25,749 nucleotides of DNA from positions 1-25,749 of IMG/VR virus record IMGVR_UViG_3300023245_000097. One strand, 5' to 3'. This document shows positions 16,570 to 23,112 of this stretch, in pieces. The notes under the pieces were generated by a model. That model saw only the letters and a list, made by a program, of their open reading frames with translations, had not been told where the DNA came from and searched no databases. This stretch comes from a virus. The position numbers and the translations under genes are program-made. Within the stretch, counting starts at the first letter, position 1; each line of letters begins with the position of its first letter.

Positions 16570-16604
16570 AATATAACTCATATTTGTCTAGTTCATTGGA
16601 CAAA
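16570..16604 (-). promoter_or_regulatory. candidate early/middle promoter of ligase gene
   Basis: On the minus strand, TTTGTC (16599-16604) is followed 22 bases later by TTATATT (16570-16576), 25 bases before the ATG. The same pair with exactly 22 bases of spacing lies before the SWIM gene, and both have the 11-mer CATATTTGTCC. The matching spacing makes chance unlikely. Confidence 0.45.
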
Positions 16605-16608
16605 TATG
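16579..16608. repeat. 10-bp inverted repeat upstream of ligase
   Basis: CATATTTGTC and GACAAATATG form a perfect 10-base palindrome with a 10-base spacer. It overlaps the promoter-like motif of the ligase gene and begins right after the stop of the preceding small gene. The even spacing would suit a dimeric repressor operator; a stem-loop in RNA is also possible. Confidence 0.6.
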
Positions 16609-16788
16609 TTATTTTAATCTTGGCCACTTTCGTATCCAAATCATAATCATCCCATTTTTAATTACTCCCTCAATGTACACACTATGTACACAAACATAGT
16701 CCCAAAGAAGATCTATCTCGTATAGATATTGCAAGTAAAATATGTACCAACATATGTCATTAAGAATAGTATGTATGAACTCAAACAT
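16609..16788 (-). CDS. small unknown protein
   Basis: 59 residues (MFEFIHTILNDICWYIFYLQ, then a Tyr-rich stretch and a C-terminal GVIKNGMIMIWIRKWPRLK). The ATG at 16786-16788 overlaps the stop of the SWIM gene by 8 bases, the usual coupling in this genome. It has many aromatics but no clear membrane segment. It may be a small soluble phage protein with a C-terminal beta-hairpin. Confidence 0.45.
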   Translation of the reverse strand: MFEFIHTILNDICWYIFYLQYLYEIDLLWDYVCVHSVYIEGVIKNGMIMIWIRKWPRLK

Positions 16789-17128
16789 CGGCTTTAAGTG
16801 TATCGATGTGCTTACATTTTCTACGAAATCCAAATCCTGGACAAGTACAGCCCCAATTCATATTGAGAAAGCTTACAATGTATTCTTTACCTTTGCTTCC
16901 AGGTACAGACCATATATCACCTTTCGGAACAACTACAGCTTCTTTGGCTTTAAACGTTCTCCATCGAGATTCGATGTCTTTGCGTGTAACGTCATCTGTA
17001 ACAAGATACCAACCACCACCAGGATAAACCACATAGCGCCCACTTCGAGGATTGACGAAATTTGGGGGCATCGGATGCTTCACAATTGGAAGCTTTTTAA
17101 TTGTCTTTCTTGTGTATGTTATTTCCAT
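16781..17128 (-). CDS. SWIM-type zinc-finger protein
   Basis: 115 residues. The C-terminal NMNWGCTCPGFGFRRKCKHI gives the SWIM pattern C94-x-C96-x(8)-C105-x-H107. The upstream part (RYVVYPGGGWYLVTDDVTRK, VVVPKGDIWSVPGSKG) is beta-rich. SWIM fingers bind DNA or proteins and often occur next to replication and repair genes. Here the gene neighbours the DNA ligase and shares a promoter-like motif with it, which suggests co-regulation in DNA metabolism. The exact role is unknown. Confidence 0.78.
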   Translation of the reverse strand: MEITYTRKTIKKLPIVKHPMPPNFVNPRSGRYVVYPGGGWYLVTDDVTRKDIESRWRTFKAKEAVVVPKGDIWSVPGSKGKEYIVSFLNMNWGCTCPGFGFRRKCKHIDTLKADV

Positions 17129-17147
17129 GTTGTTTTATTACATACAT

Positions 17148-17182
17148 AATATAATCAATTAAAACGACAACCTACGGACAAA
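17148..17182 (-). promoter_or_regulatory. candidate early/middle promoter of SWIM gene
   Basis: On the minus strand, CATATTTGTCC with TTTGTC at 17177-17182 is followed 22 bases later by TTATATT (17148-17154), 19 bases before the ATG. This repeats the ligase upstream arrangement exactly. A second TTGTC lies 11 bases before TTATATT, and TTTGTC-11-TTATATT also occurs upstream of the gene starting at 21914. Confidence 0.45.
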
Positions 17183-17249
17183 TATGAACTTTATGAATCT
17201 AAAGATTCTTGAAAGAACTCTATTGCACCGTTAGTAGAAATTTTCGTAT

Positions 17250-17438
17250 TCAGCTTTTTAGTAATATGTCTTCATCTTTTTTCTGTTTACCAATTTCTGC
17301 TAGCTTATTTAAAAGTCCAGAGTCACCAGCGTTCAGGGTAACTTTAACAAAATTCCACTTGCTTACAATAAGCATAAGAAAGACAACACCTATAAAATGT
17401 ACCCAACTTCCGAATATAAATTCTAATACTTCAATCAT
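17250..17438 (-). CDS. small single-span membrane protein
   Basis: 62 residues from the ATG at 17436-17438 (MIEVLEFIFGSWVHFIGVVF). Residues ~12-28 form one hydrophobic helix (WVHFIGVVFLMLIVS). The C-terminal ~35 residues are soluble and charged (LLNKLAEIGKQKKDEDILLK). It overlaps the stop of the upstream gene by 8 bases. Role unknown; a small membrane protein made with the DnaJ-like gene. Confidence 0.55.
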   Translation of the reverse strand: MIEVLEFIFGSWVHFIGVVFLMLIVSKWNFVKVTLNAGDSGLLNKLAEIGKQKKDEDILLKS

Positions 17439-17688
17439 ATTCTTCTTCAATTTTTAGTTTAAGACCAGCAAGATTACTACACTTTTCAAATTCATCTCTA
17501 CCTTCAAAATGTTCTATCATCTGGTTCATGCTTTTCACTTTCTCTTCAAGTGTACTTTCTTCATGTTCTATAAGTTGCTCTGGGTACGCAATCACTGTGT
17601 CATAGCATACATCCATATAATGATTCATATCTCTACGCTGAATTTCATCTAGCAACTTATTCACTTTATTCCTGTCCTTCTCTTCCAT
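17431..17688 (-). CDS. unknown helical acidic protein
   Basis: 85 residues from the ATG at 17686-17688 (MEEKDRNKVNKLLDEIQRRD). It is almost all helical and rich in E, K, M and H (STLEEKVKSMNQMIEHFEG). It may form a coiled coil. It overlaps the DnaJ-like gene by 23 bases and the membrane protein gene by 8, so the three form one coupled unit. No family is recognised. Confidence 0.55.
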   Translation of the reverse strand: MEEKDRNKVNKLLDEIQRRDMNHYMDVCYDTVIAYPEQLIEHEESTLEEKVKSMNQMIEHFEGRDEFEKCSNLAGLKLKIEEEYD

Positions 17689-18490
17689 CAATATGTTCTT
17701 TCACTTTTTTGAGAGATGTCTTTTCTTCTATTGATAATTCTGTTGGAATTTTAACAACGACAGTAAGATACAGATCTCCTTGTTCTTTTGGCTTATTCAT
17801 TATTGGCCAGCCTTTGCCCTTAAGTCTTAAAGTTGCACCATTCTGTGTTCCTTCAGGAATTGTATATTTAATAGATTTATCAAAAATCTTAATGTGGACC
17901 TCAGCTCCTAAGATAGCATCAAACACATCTATGCTTTGAAGTGTATGAAGACCAATATTGTCAAGATAGAATGATTCGTTCTCTTGGATTAGAATCTCTA
18001 GAATTAAATCACCATTAAGATCTTCTGTTGCTCCTCGTTGGCCATATCCCTTTATTCTTAGCTTTTGTCCGTTTACGACTCCAGCTGGAATTTTAACATC
18101 GACAAGTCTTAAGCCAATATTCATTCCTTTAGTTGATCCGAAATACGCGTCCTCGATAGGGATGATCATATTGTAAGTAGTATTACGACCCTTACGATTA
18201 TTCCCACCGTACTTAGCATCAAACTCTTCTCTCCAATTTCCAGGATTTCCACCACTAAATCGTGCGAATAAATCTCCAAAGCCAAATTCTCCATAAGATG
18301 AACCAAATGGGCTGCTACTTTTAGCTTTTGGATTTGTAAGCAAATCGTATGCTTCTGCGGCTTCTTTAAACTTATCTTCATCACCACCCTTATCTGGGTG
18401 ATGTTCTTTTGCCATTTTCCGATAAGCCTTCTTTATCTCTTCAAGTGTTGCACTCTTTTCAACTCCTAATATAGAATGTGGATCTTTCAT
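17666..18490 (-). CDS. DnaJ/CbpA-like co-chaperone
   Basis: 274 residues. J-domain at residues 1-~65: DPHSILGVEKSATLEEIKKA, YRKMAKEHHPDKGG with HPD at 31-33, and FKEAAEAYDLLTNPKAK. A Gly/Phe-rich linker follows (FGSSYGEFGFGDLFARFSGG). The Cys-rich zinc domain of DnaJ is absent. Two beta-sandwich substrate domains follow (VDVKIPAGVVNGQKLRIKGY, YTIPEGTQNGATLRLKGKGW), as in class II J-proteins such as CbpA. It would recruit host DnaK to fold or assemble phage proteins. It starts inside the stop of the four-helix membrane gene. T4-like phages mostly rely on the host DnaJ, so a full viral J-protein is notable. It was probably acquired from a host. Confidence 0.9.
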   Translation of the reverse strand: MKDPHSILGVEKSATLEEIKKAYRKMAKEHHPDKGGDEDKFKEAAEAYDLLTNPKAKSSSPFGSSYGEFGFGDLFARFSGGNPGNWREEFDAKYGGNNRKGRNTTYNMIIPIEDAYFGSTKGMNIGLRLVDVKIPAGVVNGQKLRIKGYGQRGATEDLNGDLILEILIQENESFYLDNIGLHTLQSIDVFDAILGAEVHIKIFDKSIKYTIPEGTQNGATLRLKGKGWPIMNKPKEQGDLYLTVVVKIPTELSIEEKTSLKKVKEHIDGREGQE

Positions 18491-18831
18491 TTAACAAATG
18501 CTTGTATTAATATGATGCAAAATGATAACAGTAGACATAAACCGTTTTTAAGATTAAGTGTTTCTCCAGACAGATATAAAGTAAGTATTAAGAATATTAC
18601 CATACCAACACCATAACCAACTAACCGCATTGACCAAAGCGATTGTTCAAATATGATATACGCATATCGTTGATAATTAATAAATAGCCACGAAACTGGA
18701 AATGCAAATGCGATAGCTACGATGATATGATGATCTCTAAACTCATCCCATATAAATTGACCATTAAGTTGAAACCAAACTAAAATCTGAGCAGCTACTA
18801 AAGAAAGTAGTGCGTAGATAATATTAGTCAT
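18487..18831 (-). CDS. four-helix membrane protein
   Basis: 114 residues with four hydrophobic segments: ~4-20 (IYALLSLVAAQILVWF), ~33-52 (HIIVAIAFAFPVSWLFI), ~66-89 (LVGYGVGMVIFLILTLYL) and ~95-112 (NGLCLLLSFCIILIQAF). Short loops carry charged residues. The layout resembles half of an EamA/DMT transporter, but no family motif is certain. It sits directly upstream of the DnaJ-like gene and overlaps it by 4 bases. Confidence 0.55.
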   Translation of the reverse strand: MTNIIYALLSLVAAQILVWFQLNGQFIWDEFRDHHIIVAIAFAFPVSWLFINYQRYAYIIFEQSLWSMRLVGYGVGMVIFLILTLYLSGETLNLKNGLCLLLSFCIILIQAFVK

Positions 18832-19105
18832 TGGTGTCTAAATAAAATTCGTAGCCTTCACCCTGAAAATATCGGAAATGATTATCAAGTTGAGTTGCAA
18901 TAAGTAACCCAATCTTCTCTACTCCAAGTACTTTGCCCCTACGAACATCTTCAGATAAATCCATAAACCATTTCTCTGATTTACTTTTCCATTTATATCT
19001 CATGCATTTCCAAGACTTAGGCTTTTTCATATAGCATTCCTCTCCTCGATCTAATGCTGCCCTGAAATACTTCTTACTTACTAATACTAGATTTTTGTTG
19101 CTCAT
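18824..19105 (-). CDS. unknown small basic protein
   Basis: 93 residues, rich in Lys, Trp and aromatics (CYMKKPKSWKCMRYKWKSKS, EKWFMDLSEDVRRGKVLGVE). Two Cys. The end (NHFRYFQGEGYEFYLDTND) is acidic. No catalytic motif. It overlaps both neighbours (8 and 32 bases), so it belongs to this transcription unit. Confidence 0.5.
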   Translation of the reverse strand: MSNKNLVLVSKKYFRAALDRGEECYMKKPKSWKCMRYKWKSKSEKWFMDLSEDVRRGKVLGVEKIGLLIATQLDNHFRYFQGEGYEFYLDTND

Positions 19106-19289
19106 TTAACTTGAATTTTTCGTTTTTCAACGTCGTTAGTAAAATCTTTTCTTCAATTGCGAACTTTCGCTTCTCTCTAATATTAGATTCTTCCATCTGT
19201 TTTGCTATCTGTCCAAGTGAATCTGCTATACGAGGTATATCAACTTCAGTTAGCTTTTTCCAATTTTGAGATCTGAAATACTCTGCCAT
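19074..19289 (-). CDS. unknown small helical protein
   Basis: 71 residues (MAEYFRSQNWKKLTEVDIPR, then ADSLGQIAKQMEESNIREKR). The sequence is mostly helix with coiled-coil character. It is the first minus-strand gene after the divergent region, so it heads the DnaJ unit. No family is recognised. Confidence 0.5.
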   Translation of the reverse strand: MAEYFRSQNWKKLTEVDIPRIADSLGQIAKQMEESNIREKRKFAIEEKILLTTLKNEKFKLNEQQKSSISK

Positions 19290-19401
19290 GATTTAACTCT
19301 TTTAGATATAATATATATATGGACTATTTTTTAGCAATGAAGTGGCACAAACGATAAGTTTATATCATCTTGTATATATATAGTAACAAAACTAAATTTA
19401 A
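19290..19401. promoter_or_regulatory. divergent promoter region
   Basis: 112 bases between the minus-strand gene at 19289 and the plus-strand gene at 19402. Each side has an AT-rich TATATATA box close to its gene: TATATATATAGTAAC on the plus strand ~20 bases before ATG, and CATATATATATTATATC on the minus strand. These resemble the late-type boxes elsewhere in the window. Confidence 0.45.
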
Positions 19402-19698
19402 ATGAAACAAACGTCATCTACAAAAATTCCATTATTTGAAGAATTTCAAGTAGCAGGGTTTGGTCCAGCTAATCAAACTGTATCATATTCTACCGGTGGG
19501 AGTACACCAACTACAGGATATAGTATGCAGCCTATTGTAGGCCAAGTAAACGAAGTATGTGAATCTGCTACAAACGAAGCGTGTTCATATGAAGACAATG
19601 AAAACCCAGAACATAATGGAGATAGTTATATTGTAGAAGCTAAGAAATATGTCTGTGATAAGATAGACGAATCATACAAAAAGAAAAAGACATGGTAA
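19402..19698 (+). CDS. small protein with FEEF motif near N-terminus
   Basis: 98 residues. It starts MKQTSSTKIPLFEEFQVAGF, then has a Gly/Ser/Thr-rich segment (VSYSTGGSTPTTGYSMQPIV) and an acidic C-terminus with Cys (VCESATNEACSYEDNENPEH, AKKYVCDKIDESYKKKKTW). The LFEEF core is shared with several genes here, though this one lacks the following L-x-E site. It starts the plus-strand operon. The composition recalls small internal or core head proteins of T4-like phages, but that is inference. Confidence 0.55.
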   Translation: MKQTSSTKIPLFEEFQVAGFGPANQTVSYSTGGSTPTTGYSMQPIVGQVNEVCESATNEACSYEDNENPEHNGDSYIVEAKKYVCDKIDESYKKKKTW

Positions 19699-19943
19699 AC
19701 TTACCAGCGTTTGAAGAATTTAATAATCTGAATGAATCAGATGGCTTCGATCCTAAAGATGCGTCAATGCGGCTTAAGAGTAAAGCAGCAGATAACATTC
19801 GTAGATATAGAGTTGCACAAGAGAAAGGTGATAACTATGCTATTAAGAGATATGAACTTCTGCTACAACTTGATACGGTAGAAGAGAAAGGACTTAAGAT
19901 TAAAACTGAGCTCCACCGCCTAAAAGAAAAATTCAAAAAATGA
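19692..19943 (+). CDS. small helical protein with capsid-targeting-like leader
   Basis: 83 residues. The leader LPAFEEFNNLNESDGFDPKD has the FEEF core followed by L-N-E-S, matching the pattern cleaved in T4 internal proteins (hydrophobic-x-E then a small residue; T4 has EFIAE-A). The rest is a charged helical body (RLKSKAADNIRRYRVAQEKG, TELHRLKEKFKK). It overlaps the previous gene by 7 bases. A role as a head-packaged protein is plausible and inferred from the leader. Confidence 0.55.
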   Translation: MVNLPAFEEFNNLNESDGFDPKDASMRLKSKAADNIRRYRVAQEKGDNYAIKRYELLLQLDTVEEKGLKIKTELHRLKEKFKK

Positions 19944-20170
19944 CCGACAAGCAACAATCAGAGTTAGATCGTATCAGACACTACACTGGAACTGTCAAAG
20001 ACTTTAAAAGCTTTTGGGATGAACAAGCAGGTGGAGAAACTAACGCATTCGGTACTCCTGAAAAGCAAGGCTATGAAATTCATCCAACGAGAGATGATGT
20101 AGATAGTGACCATTGGAAAGACATTAAAACAAATGAAGGCTTTCTTCCAATGTTCGAAGATTTTAGGTAA
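19940..20170 (+). CDS. small unknown protein with C-terminal FEDF
   Basis: 76 residues. It contains GTVKDFKSFWDEQAGG and ends NEGFLPMFEDFR just before TAA. The LPMFEDF end echoes the LPAFEEF leader of the gene before it, but at the C-terminus. It overlaps the previous gene as ATGA. It ends 2 bases from the stop of the convergent transglycosylase gene, with no visible terminator between. Function unknown. Confidence 0.5.
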   Translation: MTDKQQSELDRIRHYTGTVKDFKSFWDEQAGGETNAFGTPEKQGYEIHPTRDDVDSDHWKDIKTNEGFLPMFEDFR

Positions 20171-20172
20171 CT

Positions 20173-20697
20173 CTAAAGGTTGTTTTCAGCATGTGCTATA
20201 ATCTTAGCCCAATACTTAACAGTCTTATTTCGAGTGTAACCTTTAGGTCCACCATTCCAATTCCTAGCCATCTTTTCAAATGAACTCTGTTTATGATAAG
20301 CATCAGCCCAAACATTAAACATCTCAATTGAACTATTCCTATCAAAACGATCCTTCATTGTGTACCTCAGTTTTAAACCTGATCGCTTGAGTATCCGATT
20401 TACTTCTCTGACCATAATAGGTCTAATCTGCATACAGCCAACAGAAGGTTCATCAAGATGAGTATCACCTACTGCTTTAGGATTGCCAGTGCTTTCAATA
20501 TGAATAATCGCAGAGATTAGTTCTTCCCTACTATTGATCCGACCGTTCTTATTAGAGCGAAGCTCTATAGGATCTTTAACAGTAGACTGTTCAATTTTCT
20601 CTTTAGTGCAATGTGTAATATTTGCATTCGAGGTTTCATTTGTAGGTGACCCGAGAAGCAACATAGCGCTAAGAGAAGATATTAGAATACTTCTCAT
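20173..20697 (-). CDS. secreted lytic transglycosylase
   Basis: 174 residues. The N-terminus RSILISSLSAMLLLGSPTNE is a signal peptide, probably cut near residue 25. The SLT-like core has AIIHIESTGNPKAVGD with catalytic Glu at residue 68, then PSVGCMQIRPIMVREVNRI and ARNWNGGPKGYTRNKTVKYW, the usual closing segment of phage transglycosylases. It cleaves peptidoglycan glycan strands in the periplasm. With the signal peptide it may act at lysis without a holin-released endolysin, or locally. Its gene is convergent with the plus-strand operon. Confidence 0.82.
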   Translation of the reverse strand: MRSILISSLSAMLLLGSPTNETSNANITHCTKEKIEQSTVKDPIELRSNKNGRINSREELISAIIHIESTGNPKAVGDTHLDEPSVGCMQIRPIMVREVNRILKRSGLKLRYTMKDRFDRNSSIEMFNVWADAYHKQSSFEKMARNWNGGPKGYTRNKTVKYWAKIIAHAENNL

Positions 20698-20706
20698 ATA
20701 ATATTT

Positions 20707-20937
20707 TTAGTCTACTAATTCCAAGATATTAGCCTTAATTCTTAGGCTGTAGTTACGATCTTTAAGCATGACCCAATATTCGTCTTTCGACCCAACACGA
20801 ATTACCTCACCGAAACAAACTTTATCTCGTAGTACTGGTAGGATATTCCCATCTCTGTCTGTCTTTCCCTCTGGGTGTGGTACTGGATGCATTTTTGCAA
20901 CCCACGTAACTTTCGCACCATCTGCTAATTTTTTCAT
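20707..20937 (-). CDS. unknown small beta-rich protein
   Basis: 76 residues (MKKLADGAKVTWVAKMHPVP, then VLRDKVCFGEVIRVGSKDEY). The pattern of short strands with WVMLKDRNYSLRIKANILEL looks like a KOW/SH3-type small barrel. No signal or membrane segment. It is 9 bases upstream of the transglycosylase gene and probably co-transcribed. Confidence 0.5.
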   Translation of the reverse strand: MKKLADGAKVTWVAKMHPVPHPEGKTDRDGNILPVLRDKVCFGEVIRVGSKDEYWVMLKDRNYSLRIKANILELVD

Positions 20938-20993
20938 ATTCCTTGAATTTATTTGTTTCAGTTTAAATATACCAATAATGCTGTAAGTTTGAA

Positions 20994-21614
20994 CTATCCT
21001 ACATATAAGATAGTTGGGTTGTTCTTCTGAATATCAACCTCAGGAAATTGCTTTTTGAAGGTCATTGGGTTGAACGAAGGTGTGATTAAGTGAACACCAT
21101 TCTTTGTTTCAACGACATGAACTGTAAGATCCTTTCCAGCTTCTTGAAGTAATAATTCAACTTTCTGACGAATTGCAACTAAGACGTCTAATTGCTTGTC
21201 TTTGTTACTTCCGTAATCTGCCCAATCAATATCAAGAATCCATTTACGATGTGGTTCATTAGAATGTGCACCACAAGTACTTTCGTATGCCTTACGGACT
21301 GAACGGAAATCTCGGTTCATAATCTGATCTGTGATTTTCTTAAGTGTGTTGAATGCTATCTTTTCAAAAGAACGACGGTTCAAGTTGATGTAAGCACGGG
21401 CACTATGAAAATCACAGAGGTGAACAATTTCTCCTCGTTTCATTTTAAGGTACTCAGCAGAACTGATGTAGTATGTCTTAATGACAAGTGAATTGCTACC
21501 AAGATCTAGATGCTCCTTCTTACGCTTTAAAATCTGAAGGTGATAGAAATCATCCTCTGAGTCAAAGACAAGCATCGACTTAATCTGTTCAAAATTATCT
21601 ACTTCATTTCTCAT
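20994..21614 (-). CDS. possible AEP/primase-like protein
   Basis: 206 residues from the ATG at 21612-21614, which has an AAAGGA ribosome site 7 bases upstream; a TTG at 21647 would add 11 residues and has no such site. KWILDIDWADYG (residues ~124-135) gives a D-x-D pair at the end of a hydrophobic strand. VHVVETKNGVHLITPSFNP (~165-183) is like the second AEP motif, in which a Thr/Ser-x-x-G-x-H segment follows. A third catalytic Asp is not obvious. The N-terminal part (CDFHSARAYINLNRRSFEKI) is basic. The archaeo-eukaryotic primase/polymerase fold fits the pattern, but this is by eye only. It could instead be an inactive relative or a nucleic-acid-binding protein. Confidence 0.45.
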   Translation of the reverse strand: MRNEVDNFEQIKSMLVFDSEDDFYHLQILKRKKEHLDLGSNSLVIKTYYISSAEYLKMKRGEIVHLCDFHSARAYINLNRRSFEKIAFNTLKKITDQIMNRDFRSVRKAYESTCGAHSNEPHRKWILDIDWADYGSNKDKQLDVLVAIRQKVELLLQEAGKDLTVHVVETKNGVHLITPSFNPMTFKKQFPEVDIQKNNPTILYVG

Positions 21615-21692
21615 CTTAATATCCTTTGGGTTGTTTAAAGTCGCCAATCATTCTGTTAACTATTTCAGTGTCTCCTGGTAAATAGAGTTAAG

Positions 21693-21914
21693 TCATCTGT
21701 ATGAAATTTTAACGCTATGTACTTGTCTGATGAAAACTAAACTATCTGGATTACGCCGAGCTCCAGTTTCAATGTCAATCATTAAAAAACCAAAAGTAGG
21801 TCCATTGATACACAGCCATAACCGACTTTGCCGATCTAAGAAATATGCACCACATTTAAGTTCTACTTTCACAGGATCTGTTTCACCTGGCAATAGCTTG
21901 ACGACTGTTTCCAT
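21693..21914 (-). CDS. unknown small beta-rich protein
   Basis: 73 residues (METVVKLLPGETDPVKVELK). It contains CGAYFLDRQSRLWLCINGPT and a middle of short strands, ending VHSVKISYR. The fold looks like a small beta-barrel. On the minus strand, TTTGTC followed 11 bases later by TTATATT lies ~65 bases upstream, similar to the ligase and SWIM upstream regions. No family is recognised. Confidence 0.5.
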   Translation of the reverse strand: METVVKLLPGETDPVKVELKCGAYFLDRQSRLWLCINGPTFGFLMIDIETGARRNPDSLVFIRQVHSVKISYR

Positions 21915-22015
21915 CTAATGAATTATAACAAATGATTTCATTTTAGTTGATAAATTGAATAAGTCTTACATTTACTTTATCAATATAACAAATTAAATTG
22001 ACAAACCTTTGAACT

Positions 22016-22250
22016 TTATGAGATAGTATGAGCTTCTTTAATGTTCTCAATTTGAATTGGGTTGATCCACCCACCAAAACTCGGTGAGCTTTCAATCTCA
22101 ATTAGTTCATCATAAGAATCTTGTTGCCCAATCTGATAATGAATGTTAACAATTTTTATATTCGTAGTAACAGCGTTAAGATCATCTTTACTTTCAGTCC
22201 TTGTCGGAACGTTCCTTCAATTTATCTTTAAACCAGTCTTCGTTTGCCAT
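22016..22250 (-). pseudogene. small gene with apparent +1 frameshift
   Basis: The ATG at 22248-22250 opens MANEDWFKDKLKERSDKD and hits TGA at 22194-22196. Skipping one base at that stop gives a continuous protein-like frame (ESKDDLNAVTTNIKIVNIHY, then EIESSPSFGGWINPIQIENI) to a TAA at 22016-22018. That second part has no start codon of its own. The total length of 235 bases is one more than a multiple of three. The joined protein would be 77 residues. The break may be a real mutation, a recoding site or a sequence error. It starts 2 bases after the stop of the previous gene. Confidence 0.5.
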
Positions 22251-22252
22251 GA

Positions 22253-22471
22253 TTACTTAGTTACTTCCATTGTTTCATAAACACCTTCTTCATTAAATAT
22301 TTTCATCCAAGTCGTAAGAAGTTGTGATGCAGCTTTCTTGCTTATACCAAACTCACGCTCAATGTATACGCCTGCTCCAAACATGTTCGTAATACCATCA
22401 TTTCTTAAATCGTTAAGAAACAAGAATACTTCCTGATCATCTTTACTAATTTTAATTATTTCCGTTACCAT
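22253..22471 (-). CDS. small conserved phage-type protein
   Basis: 72 residues. FLNDLRNDGITNMFGAGVYI, then EREFGISKKAASQLLTTWMK. The pattern L-R-x-x-G-x-x-N-M-F-G-A followed by a helix with a Leu/Trp-Met end is one I recall from many phage hypothetical proteins. The second half resembles a helix-turn-helix. Function is unknown. The upstream sequence has GTTATATT, as other candidate promoters here do. Confidence 0.6.
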   Translation of the reverse strand: MVTEIIKISKDDQEVFLFLNDLRNDGITNMFGAGVYIEREFGISKKAASQLLTTWMKIFNEEGVYETMEVTK

Positions 22472-22623
22472 CTGTTGTAGTTTAATTACAATACAATATA
22501 ACTATAAAATACTTACCATGAAAATATTTATGACATTATTATGAATAGTCCATTAAATGAATATAGAATCTTGGAAATATCAAGATATTTTCTACATTAA
22601 TAAAGATTGAATCTAATATAGTG

Positions 22624-22782
22624 TCATCTGTAGTAGTATGTAGCTACTCTAATGGCTTCATTTATAGTTTTGAATAATTCTTCTTTCACGCCAGCGTAGA
22701 ACTTAATATGAACATCATGCATTTCATCAATTGCACTACTGTTTACTTTTCTTAGAATGCTAAAGTAAGTTATGACGTTCAT
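22624..22782 (-). CDS. small unknown protein
   Basis: 52 residues (MNVITYFSILRKVNSSAIDE, then VHIKFYAGVKEELFKTINEA). Its ATG overlaps the upstream stop as ATGA. It is mostly helical. After its stop, ATCTTG and CAAGAT (22568-22586) form a weak hairpin that might end the transcript. Confidence 0.45.
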   Translation of the reverse strand: MNVITYFSILRKVNSSAIDEMHDVHIKFYAGVKEELFKTINEAIRVATYYYR

Positions 22783-22967
22783 TTGCTTCTTTCATTTATG
22801 TCTGAATGAATCGTGGCTATTTGGTCATTTAATACATCATTAGATAATCTTCGTACTAAATCAACAATAGCTTTTTCATTCTCTTTATTTAGGATGATCT
22901 GTTTAAGTGGATCAATAACGATATGAAATACCAACCCAGTAATGTCATACCTGTGATTTTTGCTCAT
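22779..22967 (-). CDS. small unknown protein
   Basis: 62 residues (MSKNHRYDITGLVFHIVIDP, then a helical region with NEKAIVDLVRRLSNDVLNDQ). No membrane segment or motif. It is followed by the 52-residue gene through an ATGA overlap. Its own start lies on an ATGA overlap with a possible broken upstream ORF. Confidence 0.5.
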   Translation of the reverse strand: MSKNHRYDITGLVFHIVIDPLKQIILNKENEKAIVDLVRRLSNDVLNDQIATIHSDINERSK

Positions 22968-23059
22968 TCTAATATTTTAACAATTTCTACTACAGCGTTT
23001 GAAGAAATTTACTCATTTATGGTTACTACTCTCTTCGTCCATATTGCAGAGTAGATCAT
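22964..23059 (-). pseudogene. possible small ORF with in-frame TAA
   Basis: ATG at 23057-23059 opens MIYSAIWTKRVVTINE, then TAA (23009-23011), then in the same frame ISSNAVVEIVKILE to TGA, which forms an ATGA overlap with the next gene. The overlap suggests that the end of the frame is real, but the second part is only 14 codons, so chance is possible. Confidence 0.25.
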
Positions 23060-23112
23060 ACTAGCATTGAGCTGTTATTAAGTTCATAAATACAGTAAAG
23101 AACCAATCATAT

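Noticed and set aside
16742-17149. Plus-strand open frame of 135 codons over the SWIM gene
   Set aside because: The minus-strand SWIM gene has a clear motif and proper coupling to its neighbour; the plus frame has no recognisable features.
17206-17219. Small GAATC-TAAA-GATTC-type hairpin as terminator near 17200
   Set aside because: The 5-base stem is weak and no T-tract follows on the minus strand.
19343-19358. TGGCAC sequence resembling a sigma-54 -24 element
   Set aside because: The -12 element (TTGCW) is missing at the required spacing.
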